From Mermis nigrescens (Eukaryota; Nematoda; Enoplea; Mermithida; Mermithidae), in contig JAVLUZ010000197.1 in the NCBI GenBank assembly GCA_036768485.1, positions 1 through 64,000 of the forward strand: a stretch of DNA of 64,000 bases, read 5' to 3'. The translations under genes and the position numbers were made by a program. Each line of letters opens with the position of its first letter. Position 1 is the first letter of the stretch. Positions 55,985 to 64,000 of this stretch are shown here, piece by piece. Below the pieces are notes generated by a model that was not told the DNA's origin, did no database searches, and was given only the letters and a program-made list of their open reading frames with translations.

Positions 55985-57013
55985 ATACTTCCGACAATCA
56001 AGAGCATATCTAACTCAGTTTTAAATTCTATGCAGTCTGATTGATTTCAAAAGGTAGACGGTTATGAAATCTAGGGAGTCTCTTTTTTAAAACAATATTT
56101 TTTAAATTTAGAGGCAATTAATTTATGTTAAGAACAATAATGTTTTCCGCGTTCTTGGACTGTTGTCATTATTGTGGTATGTTACTGTATGTGTTTGCTG
56201 ACTGATGCACTGAAATCATGCTAATTAAAAGTAGGGTACTAGCAAAGAAAAATGCTCCGATGGAACAAAGAAGATGAATATACTTGGAATTGTGGATTAT
56301 TAAGGATGTAAAAGGAGGGGACTAGGGAGAATCTACCTAAAGTCGCAAAATATGCTGAAAATCACACTTTCTCTAAGCAACGCAAAAAATCGAAGTATAT
56401 TCTGCGGCCTCTAAAGAGTGTCTTTTTCAAATAACTTTCAAAATTTCAGATAATAAACGAAATCTATAATGTTTCCTTTTTTTAAATTGCTGGCAAGTAG
56501 CAACACTGACTAGCTTCGTATCCTGATTGAAAGAAAACTAAGTGGTATTGAATTTAAACTTGTTTTATTTTGCTATGAGCATTATAGCAAGCAAAGCAGG
56601 GGCCGATTGATTAGTGCACACAATCGTTACGGGCATGCTAGTGTACCTACATTTAGTCTGTTTCAAGTCAACTCACGCGTTTCCTACTGTTTTGAGCCAA
56701 CAATTCTTGCAATTGTTTCGGATGCATCGATGTTTGCTATTTCATTCAATTGGCTTAGAAAGACTATCATTTCCCATAGCTGCTGCATAGACTAACGTGC
56801 TGCTTTTTCGATCATTTTTACGGTTAAATATTTATTCTAATGTGTTAACCGCAGAATATACTTCGATTTTTTGCGTTGCTTAGAGAAAGTGTGATTTTCA
56901 GCAGATTTTGCGACTTTAGGTAGATTCTCCCTAGTCCCCTCCTTTTACATCCTTGATAATCCACAATTCCAAGTATATTCATCTTTTTTGTTCCATCGGA
57001 GCATTTTTCTTTG
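55985..57013 (-). repeat. S end plus F element copy 5
   Basis: The S terminus GCTAATTAAAAGTAGGGTAC then TAG ends at 56242. F runs 56243-57013 with arms CAAAGAAAAATGCTCCGATG and CATCGGAGCATTTTTCTTTG (near perfect inverted copies) and the same spacer as copies 3 and 4 in reverse. CTAGTAC after F repeats the S end, as if F had inserted with CTAG duplicated. Confidence 0.65.
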
Positions 57014-57298
57014 CTAGTACGTACATATCTGTATGCAAAACACATCTATGCATAATATCAAATGCGTGAAATGCATTCGTAGGTACTGCATTATAAATCG
57101 TGCAATGCAGTCGTAGTCAAAACTTGTCCAATCTTGCCATAGTCGGAGAATGGGGACCGTCGGAGAAATCGATTCTCACGAATTTGAAAATTACTTCTTC
57201 AAGTATTAGGTGGAGAATCGGGACGGTCGGACAATCGGGAGAGTCGGAGAATCGGGACGGTCGGAGAATCAGGGCGGTCGGAGAATCGGGACACAATC

Positions 57299-57660
57299 AA
57301 CCTAATAAGTCATAAAAATCGCTTCGTCGTGTAATACTCGACTTATACGTTAGGATTTCTTAAGAATTGTGTATGTGGCATAATGTTAAAGTCATAAGTC
57401 AATAAAATACGACGTTTTATCAGTAAAATCGAAATAAGGGGAGGCGCAGGGTTATTAGCATAACGTGGATAATCAAACATATATGGATTCTTCAATAGGT
57501 ACCATTTTGTTTGAATAAGTTCTGTGATAGGAAAATCAAAGCTATCGTCAATGTACCCCTTATCAGCATCCGCTGTTTGATAGAAAAATTATAAAAACGC
57601 GTATAAATATGAAGAGATCGGTACGTTTTTCTCGCAACGATTATCTAGGCATATTGTCGT
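57299..57660. repeat. Continuation of repeat unit C (unit D)
   Basis: AAGTCATAAAAATCGCTTCG through GACGTTTTATCAGTAAAATCG matches 45684-45990 of unit B and restores unit C after the insertion. It includes a TATA-bearing ACGCGTATAAATATGAAGAG at 57598. Confidence 0.65.
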
Positions 57661-57784
57661 GTGGAGTTGTTCGATTATGTGAAAGAGGTTTCACTTAATT
57701 CAGCGAAACGATGACTTTTCTTCTTCATTTTCCACACATATTATGTTTGAATAGTTCAAAGTGATTATTTTGCATTTTTTCTGG

Positions 57785-57792
57785 TATAAATA
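57785..57792 (+). promoter_or_regulatory. TATA box of locus 3
   Basis: TATAAATA 82 bases before the ATG, followed by CGCGCC. A TCAGTC at about 57826 resembles an arthropod initiator. The C/G-rich upstream motif of loci 1 and 2 is absent, so regulation may differ. Confidence 0.55.
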
Positions 57793-57866
57793 CGCGCCTC
57801 GCTGGATACATGACTCAATAAACTCGATTCAGTCTACGCCTACCTCTTCTTAGATCATTCACAACG

Positions 57867-57927
57867 ATGATAACTTATTTTTCCGTCGTATTCTTGATCG
57901 TTTTGCCTCAAATAATTCAATTATCGA
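57867..57927 (+). CDS. Locus 3 exon 1: signal peptide of galectin-like protein
   Basis: 20 codons plus one base: M-I-T-Y-F-S-V-V-F-L-I-V-L-P-Q-I-I-Q-L-S, a compact signal peptide. Donor GTAAGC in phase 1, as in loci 1 and 2. Cleavage is expected near the exon end. The product enters the secretory pathway, which is unusual for galectins, since they are normally exported without a signal peptide. Confidence 0.75.
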
Positions 57928-60900
57928 GTAAGCACTCATTGAACATCAATTTAACATTTATCAAACAATTGATAATTGGTAATGGTAATGAATTGTAGAA
58001 AATTTATAATAATTGTAGTCATAGATAGCAGGTGATGCGAATCTACAGATTTGACTTTTGTTATTGGCATTTCACCAAATTTGTTCTTGAGAGATCTACA
58101 GACAACGTGAAATGGAAAACTACGTATCCTTCGCAGATTTTGGTATACGGCAAATAATTTAAAATAAAACATAATAGACTAAAAATCAGCGTCAGACTGC
58201 TCTGTTTTAAAGATTAGGTCCGAAATATAAAATTTTGGATGTAAATAAATTATAAATTATATTACCTTATAAAATAAAAATCATAAGTTGAATACTCAAT
58301 GATAATTATCGTCATAAAGAGCTTACACAAGCGCTTCTCAAAGCTTCAAATCAAATTGAGCCTAATAAGTTTAATGTTTCGTTCGTATTAAACTTAAATT
58401 ATTCTTCACATAAGATTACAAAAATAGAAATTTTCTAACCATTTAAGTTAATTAGGAAGCTCAAAATAGCTAATTAGTCGTTAAAGCTCATAATTGTGAA
58501 ATATGTCTAGAAAAGACTGCAAGTCTTGAGTCTGATTTTTGACAGGCAAGAAAACTTTGATTCGTCCATCAGATGACGGAATAGAAAAATCGCTAAAGTC
58601 AACAATCACTTGATTTAAAACCCTATGCTCTTGAGGTTACTTCATCTTTTTACAAAAAAGGTTATTTTATTAAGATTTTGTGAAAATATTTTCACATTTG
58701 ACAATGACCTGTGGCGAATTGATTATCAAATCGACGTAATAACTTAACAAATGCCTAATGTTTTTCCTGAGAAGCAAAAATTAGTCGAAGTTTTAAAGTA
58801 ATAACGCAAATGCACGCACTGATTTGATAATTTTTCTAGGAGGGCTAACCCCCAATAGTTTCTACTACGCTGCCTCGTTTTTTGAGCTTAAACTTGAAGC
58901 GTAAACAATACAAACGTCATTTGAAGAGGTTTCTTACAATTCTCTTTGCGCTGGAGCATTGGCTAATAAAATATTAAAATTAAATCGATGAAATAAAATC
59001 AGGTATGATTATGATAAAAACTGTTATTTTTCGTAAAGCACGGGAGCGAAAGCTTCACATTTGCATTAAACTCGCAAGAACGCTAAAAAGCATATTTTTG
59101 AGGTTTATAGTTAAATGAAAATTTTGGGGAACAGCGGCTCTGGAATTCAGATGAAGTCGAAATTTTTGAGCAAAGTGGACAACGTTCACACATTTTCGTG
59201 AGAGCCCCAGAATTCAGTGAACCCACTAAATTGATACAAACGCAAAATTAAATTTTTCTTTCCATTTTTGACAATTTTGCCCCATCGGATTACCCAGAAT
59301 TTCGTTACAGCCCATGTGGTATCTTCCCGAAAATCTAAGCCAATTACCGATCAGGCTCTCTCTTCTTCACAGACCCATACTGAAGATTTTTTTCTACTAG
59401 CTTAGGCTAACGCTTATTGCATTTTATTAGCATCGTAAACGAAGCAGACTTTTACTGCCAAAATATAGAACAAATAGAAAAAGGAAAACCGAAATTTGGA
59501 AAAAATAAAGTGAATCCGAGTTCAAAAGGATGAATAGTAAGGTTGATGAAAACGTAAAAAAGGTCGAAAGACGCAGATGACCAAGTGTGTGTACATTTAA
59601 TAAAAGGCCTAATACAAAATATTACACAGGGCTGCAAACAACTTGCCTAGATTGACGTTAAATGTTAGGAATGTAGAAAGCTAGCGGTAGGCAAAGTGCA
59701 TGTACAACATACAATACAAAGCATAATACAAAACATGCAAAAAAACTGATAACAATGTTTTCAAATCAACGTTCCGTTATTAATTAAGTTTAACATTCAG
59801 CGGGTCCATCCTGACCAGATCTGCACGAAGGGAAATTTGGGGGGTCCTGCCTTTCCCTCAGAATGTAAAAATGGAAAATCTTTAGGGGAAAATAATGCAA
59901 AATAAAGGCCCCTAATCGATGAAAAATGAAAATTTTCCTCAAACGTGCCTTAAATTGACCAGAAAGGTGTAATAACTTAGTTTTATCACTATTTTAGCGC
60001 TTTTACCAGCTTTCGAGCTCATTTTCGCCTCGGAGAACGACTGATTCCTTGCACAGATCTATCATGTTGTTAACATATGTATGGCCAGACCCCTGTTGAT
60101 TGCATGGTCTACATCACCGATGAGAAAAAATAATATAAAACTTTTTCACCAAACAAAAAGAACTAAAATTGATGTCGACAACAGAAGCTTTATAATTTTC
60201 TCGAAAAAGTGCATGAAATTATCAGAAACTGTCAAATAAGGTAATTTGTATAATTTGAAGAAATCTTCTGATCTACATTAGATTAGGAAAGGTCGCTGGC
60301 TAACTCTGATCGATAAGACCAAATGAATATTCCTAAGATTATTAAATCTTGTTTTAATTTATTACATAAAACTAATTACATAAGTATTAGTATTCTTCAA
60401 TGCATGGGCGTATGTATGGTTGTTAAGTCAATACAAAAGCGTGAGGGTCTTGGACCCCCTCCCAAATGAAAGACCAATGAAAAATCGACAGAACCCAAGA
60501 ATTCATTTTTCATGACACCCAGCAATTTTGGCCATATCGGGCCCCCCTCCCCCAAAATTTGGTTGCTGCTTATGTACGTTTGAGATCAGAAGTGCAATAG
60601 GGAGGAAATGGGGTTTAGGGTGTTTAGATCAGCCCCCAAAAATGGAAAACTGGGTAATTTTCTTGGAAATATGTTGCAAAATAAATGCCAAAAATCGATG
60701 AAATTAAAAAATTTTTTTCAAAAGTGCCTAAAATTGAAGAGAAACTGTGTAATAAAGTAGTTTTATCTCTTAGCGCATATACCAGATTAGAGCTTATTTA
60801 AGAAAAGTTTAATTTTTAACCCCCTTTCCACCAGATCGCCTACGCTGTGCACCTGCGGATAAGAGTACGTACACCCCCGAAACCGATAGACTCCCAAGAT

Positions 60901-61047
60901 TTCATTTTTAGCAGGTTTTTAGGAATTTTCCTAGTTTTACACCACCCGACCTTAAATATTAGGACGCTGCCTGCGTATTTAAACAAGCCACAGACTAATC
61001 ATAATGTGCATTCGTCGAATCTAAGCTTAAGCGAATCATATTTTCAG
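57928..61047 (+). other. Intron 1 of locus 3, with MITEs
   Basis: GT-AG intron, 3,120 bp, acceptor CATATTTTCAG. M2-like copies lie at about 59830-60080 and 60600-60865, and an M3-like copy with ends CATGGGCGTATGTATGGTTG and GGTTGCTGCTTATGTACG lies at about 60408-60585. 57928-59130 shows nothing recognisable; a faint M1-type end is at 59292. Confidence 0.5.
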
Positions 61048-61112
61048 ACGCCGATATAAACTTGACAAAGGAATCGACGAAGAGCAACCCAGCGCGAACC
61101 ACTGCTGAATTT
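61048..61112 (+). CDS. Locus 3 exon 2: N-terminal linker
   Basis: Enters in phase 1 and leaves in phase 0 at GTAAAT. It encodes N-A-D-I-N-L-T-K-E-S-T-K-S-N-P-A-R-T-T-A-E-F split over the junction: polar, no cysteine, one N-L-T sequon. It joins the signal peptide to the galectin-like domain. Confidence 0.65.
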
Positions 61113-61260
61113 GTAAATATTTTTAAACATGAATTAATTAATGAAAGTATTTCTACTCGTTTTCAAAAAAATTATCGACTGAAATCTACTGAAATTTTTC
61201 AATTTTTTTCGAATTTTTCGATGTGTTTTTAATCGGTCTTTTCATTCCTTCTTTTTTCAG

Positions 61261-61407
61261 TACTCCGTCAACCTGATGAACGGTTTTGCTGGAGGAATGC
61301 AATTCGCTTACAAATTTGTCTTTAGCGACGATAAGGACGCAAATAAACATCGGATAGAATTTGGGGATATTGCGACGACTGAATACAACATAGATTTTAA
61401 TCAATAC
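61261..61407 (+). CDS. Locus 3 exon 3: first half of galectin-like domain
   Basis: Follows acceptor CCTTCTTTTTTCAG; 49 codons, phase 0 to 0, donor GTATGT. Reads Y-S-V-N-L-M-N-G-F-A-G-G-M-Q-F, then a beta-rich stretch with R-I-E-F and later N-I-D-F-N-Q-Y. Galectins have L-x-x-G-L-x-x-G near the start, F-x-I-N-L, then the sugar-binding H-F-N-P-R-F. Here the last is D-F-N-Q-Y-K (over the junction), so Asn survives while His, Pro and Arg are changed. The relic at 7749-7889 is the same exon. Intron 3 carries an M1 MITE (61460-61722). Confidence 0.75.
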
Positions 61408-61459
61408 GTATGTAATTCAAGCATGCTAAACGTACAAGGCGGGATTTAGGGAGATAGTG

Positions 61460-61722
61460 ACCGCCATAAGTGGGCAGCACCGGAATTCCGGTGGGGTGCA
61501 GTTTTTCAAAGGCCCAAAATGCTCTGAAAATGGTAGTATGGCGGAAAACCGCCGTTTTCTTCAACGTTTCACAACGATCACTATCCATTGGCATCACAAA
61601 AATTGGGAAAACAAAACAAAGAAATGCCAAAAATTGAATTCTGCGTGGATATTTTGATTTATGGGAAAGGGTATTCAGCCGTCTGAGAGGGCGCATACCC
61701 CAACTCCCCACGATTACGTGTG
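61460..61722 (+). mobile_element. M1 MITE in intron 3 of locus 3
   Basis: CCATAAGTGGGCAGCACCGG to CCCCACGATTACGTGTG with the family interior. The 136-codon minus frame across it is not a gene. Confidence 0.65.
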
Positions 61723-62751
61723 ATGACGGCCCCGTGTCGTCAAAAAACATTCGGCTAAATAGGAAGAGTTTGTATTTTTTTGATAATTTCAGCCATTTTT
61801 TTATCAATTTTCGAATGTTTTCGGCGGCGTAGTGCCCTACTCATTAATGACATTTACTGAATTTCATGGCACTCTAAAAACCTTATTTTTATTTATAAGT
61901 GTTTTTGAACAAAATAAATATTTCGTACTTATCAAATTAATTTCTTAAGTACATTTTGGCACTTTTTGTCGATTTTCACACTAACTTAGCGTGTTTGCAT
62001 TGAAAAAGTTAGAAGATTTAAGAATTTTTTAATTTTTCTGGCGTAAGACGATAAAAACAGCTGCTTAAAGCATAACCGACTGATTTTTCGAACAATTTTT
62101 GACATTATCTATCAAGTATAATTCATGTATTTAAAATATTTAGAACATTGAATATATATTTGCATATTTAAATTATAAATTTATATATTTGAATATATTT
62201 ATTAAAAATATTAAACATCGTTTATCTATCAAACACTGGAGCTGCCCGTCTCGCTCAGAGCGAAAATCACACCAACACTAAAAAAATTTCCGTCAAGTGC
62301 ATTCATGTTTTGTAACCCTTCAGTTCCGGAAAAAGAGACAAATTTATGCACGTTAGTTAAACTTTAGGTCGAAGTTCCTAGAATAAAAACAATGAGGAAT
62401 TCCGGGGAAAGTGGCAAAGCAAGTATTCGAAATGAACCAAACTCAAAAATTTTCTCCATTGTGCTCGAAATTGAGAAGATACTGTTGATTTAAAATATAT
62501 GTTTCACTTAGTTAATGCTAATTTTTTGATTATATTTTGGCTCAAAGAGCCCTCTAAGCTGATTCTGTTAGACCGGCTGACTCTCTCCGGTAGTCTAGCC
62601 ACGCAGTACATCTATTATCTTTGCTCTTCAGGCGTAAATTACGATACAAATTCATTTAATCACTCGTTTTTTTCTCTTGTTCGCTTCTTTGTAAAGATTT
62701 GCTTCGATAATATGCGCACCCATCCTTTTTTAACCCGTGATTTTTTTGCAG
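61723..62751. other. Rest of intron 3 of locus 3
   Basis: Very AT-rich around 62140-62220. A 126-codon frame from 62499 crosses exon 4 in another frame and reads as low-complexity Phe-rich sequence; I leave it out. Confidence 0.45.
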
Positions 62752-62785
62752 AAAACGTTGGACGATCTCAAAAATACAGTCACAG
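62752..62785 (+). CDS. Locus 3 exon 4
   Basis: 34-base exon after TTTTTTTGCAG, K-T-L-D-D-L-K-N-T-V-T plus one base, donor GTTCTT. It fills the loop between the two strand groups of the galectin-like domain. The N-T-V may match the galectin V-x-N-(S/T) region. The donor is weak, but only this end keeps the frame into exon 5. Confidence 0.6.
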
Positions 62786-62885
62786 GTTCTTCCTTATATT
62801 TGCATTTCGGTTTTTATATTTTTGTTTTGTTTTTCTTTTCTTTTTTCCTTCAAATATTGACTCAGTTTATCGGGACTAATTGTAG

Positions 62886-62980
62886 AAATGGACGGTTGCA
62901 CCCGAAGCCGTTCGTCTGGCGGAATTGCGGTTGGTAGTGAAGTGACTGTGTTACTCGTTCTAAAAGACGAAAAAATCGAG
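62886..62980 (+). CDS. Locus 3 exon 5: middle of galectin-like domain
   Basis: Acceptor AATTGTAG (an earlier CTCAG at 62868 would give an immediate stop). Enters in phase 1, leaves in phase 0 at GTACGT. Reads E-M-D-G-C-T-R-S-R-S-S-G-G-I-A-V-G-S-E-V-T-V-L-L-V-L. The galectin counterpart is G-x-W-G-x-E-x-R followed by F-x-x-G-x-x-F-x-L-x-I. The sugar-stacking Trp appears as Cys and the Glu is lost. Confidence 0.65.
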
Positions 62981-63774
62981 GTACGTGTTTGCTCGACAAT
63001 AAAATTAATCTTGATATTGTTGATTAAACCGAAAACCAAGCAATAGCGCTAACGGTACATAAGCAGCAACAAATTTGTAAGCTACAATTTATGAAACACA
63101 TTGGTTTTCTTTGATGACACTATGAAAAAATTTCAATACAAATGTCAGATGCTAATATTAGGCATTCTAAAATTTTTTATATTTGTTTATACTTACTTTA
63201 GAACAAAACTAATGAAATTCTTTCTTCTAAAGTTTAATTTCTTTCGAAAGTTGGTATGTCAATGATATAAATGTGTATTATGGAATCAACAGAATCAATT
63301 TTAGTCAGGAGGGAGATCAACACGAATTGGATTTGAATGAGTAAATATGATCTAGCTTTGTTTAACTGGCATTTCTTCTGCGTTTCTTTTGAAGTTAACA
63401 AAAAACTTTCAACAGCTTCGAACTTGCAATCAATGGATAATCAAATTTTGTTTTGTCAGAATCTGAACTTTTCCCGCATTTCATTGAATTTCATCGAAAA
63501 CGTATTCATTTCGATTTGTGAGGAAATGCCATTATTTGACTTCTATAATCTTTTCCACGAGTTCTAAGCTCGTAGGATTAAGACATTATCAAGTTTATGA
63601 ATAAGCAAAATATATAAATGTGTATTTAACATTTTTTGCTTTTATTGTGCTTTTTTCTACTTTTTTTCGTAGCTTCGTTTTTTTGTCTTTTCGTCTAATT
63701 TATTATTTTAGAGTTCTTATTTGAGATCTTCTTGATTAAATATCGTCGATGAACTCTTATACTGACTTTGACAG

Positions 63775-64000
63775 GTTGTCATTAATAGTGACTTGTACGA
63801 TCATTTCGCCGTACAATCAATTGAATATATGCAAGCGCAGCCTAATCTAAAAATTTATACGAAATCGAATATTACGACCATGATATATTTTTCTATTGGA
63901 AATGGACGACCTAATACAATTGTACCAGAATGGAAGACACTGATGCGAGAATCAAAGCGAATAAAAAGTGAAGTGATATCATTTTTAGTCATACACGGGC
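63775..64000 (+). CDS. Locus 3 exon 6: end of galectin-like domain, runs off the window
   Basis: Acceptor CTTTGACAG, phase 0, open for 75 codons to the window end. V-V-I-N-S-D-L-Y-D-H-F continues the strand pair typical of galectins (F-x-V-x-V-N-G-x-x-x-x-x-F), and S-I-E-Y-M-Q-A-Q-P-N-L-K-I-Y matches the galectin ending I-x-Y-(M/L)-x-x-x-G-D-(F/V)-x-I. A further ~40 residues extend beyond the domain, so the protein is at least 209 aa. The gene is partial at the window edge. Confidence 0.7.

Larger units (their letters stand above)
49835..57298. mobile_element. 7.46-kb insertion with TIRs and perfect 8-bp duplication
   Basis: AACCTAAT lies at 49827-49834 and 57299-57306, and the split text of unit C is rejoined by removing the insert. 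The left end CGCTCTGTCCCGATTCCCCG matches the reversed right end GATTGTGTCCCGATTCTCCG. Both continue for about 150 bp with tandem CTCCGACCGTCCCGATT units and an inner segment (TAATGCTAAGAGAAGTCATT against AATACTTGAAGAAGTAATTT, reversed). The 8-bp duplication suggests hAT, but no transposase is seen. The interior is a collection of S, F, another hAT-like element and a tRNA-like sequence, so the founder was probably much shorter. Confidence 0.75.

Noticed and set aside
61397..61807. 136-codon minus-strand frame
   Set aside because: It covers an M1 MITE and intron sequence of locus 3; the composition follows the MITE, and similar frames recur in other M1 copies.
62499..62879. 126-codon plus-strand frame
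   Set aside because: It overlaps exon 4 of locus 3 in another frame and is Phe-rich low-complexity sequence.
62869..62980. Alternative acceptor CTCAG at 62868 for locus 3 exon 5
   Set aside because: With the phase set by exon 4 it gives a stop codon after three codons; the TAG acceptor at 62885 keeps the frame.

Overview
The window looks like AT-rich nuclear DNA from an invertebrate animal. It has GT-AG introns, TATA-box promoters, AATAAA poly(A) signals, a tRNA-derived SINE whose body resembles metazoan SINE domains, and many MITEs of hAT, PIF/Harbinger and mariner type. TCAGTC initiator-like sites near two promoters would suit an arthropod, but I cannot name the species. Coding sequence is under 3% of the window. 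Most long open frames are chance frames in AT-rich or repetitive DNA.

Four gene-like loci, all on the + strand, share a first-exon plan: ATG-AT(A/C/T), a Met-Ile signal peptide, and a phase-1 donor GTAAG(T/C), with a TATA box 82-103 bases before the ATG. (1) Locus 1 (16595-23212) is a two-exon gene for a 69-aa secreted peptide. (2) Locus 2 (35358-38711) is its two-exon paralogue of 66 aa (73 aa with an alternative acceptor). The two share a P-x-E-N-x-R-x-x-E-K motif, and both precursors end in glycine. (3) Locus 3 (57867 to beyond the window end) has at least six exons and encodes a secreted protein whose exons 3-6 read like a diverged galectin carbohydrate-recognition domain. (4) A relic at 7646-7889 matches exons 2-3 of locus 3 but has lost a splice acceptor. 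A duplicated, decayed locus-1 promoter lies near 26.5 kb, and a broken copy of locus-2 exon 2 near 44.7 kb. This is therefore a tandemly duplicated secreted-protein cluster being torn up by transposons.

Layout. 1-3.6 kb: no gene, one fold-back minisatellite. 3.6-14.4 kb: composite repeat F+S (F = fold-back, S = arrays of 125-bp and 170-178-bp monomers with GTGTAAA/TTTACAC motifs), plus the galectin-like relic. 14.5-26.7 kb: locus 1 with MITEs, a Harbinger-type element, a SINE with perfect target-site duplication and a Cys-rich pseudo-exon. 26.7-35.1 kb: more F+S and short MITEs. 35.2-49.8 kb: locus 2 and a 2-3 kb unit repeated as A, B and C, with a ~1 kb palindrome between A and B. 49.8-57.3 kb: a 7.46-kb insertion bounded by a perfect 8-bp duplication, itself full of nested elements. 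57.3-64 kb: locus 3.

Repeat family names used here (M1, M2, M3, F, S, units A-D) are mine. Boundaries are approximate unless a target-site duplication is quoted.
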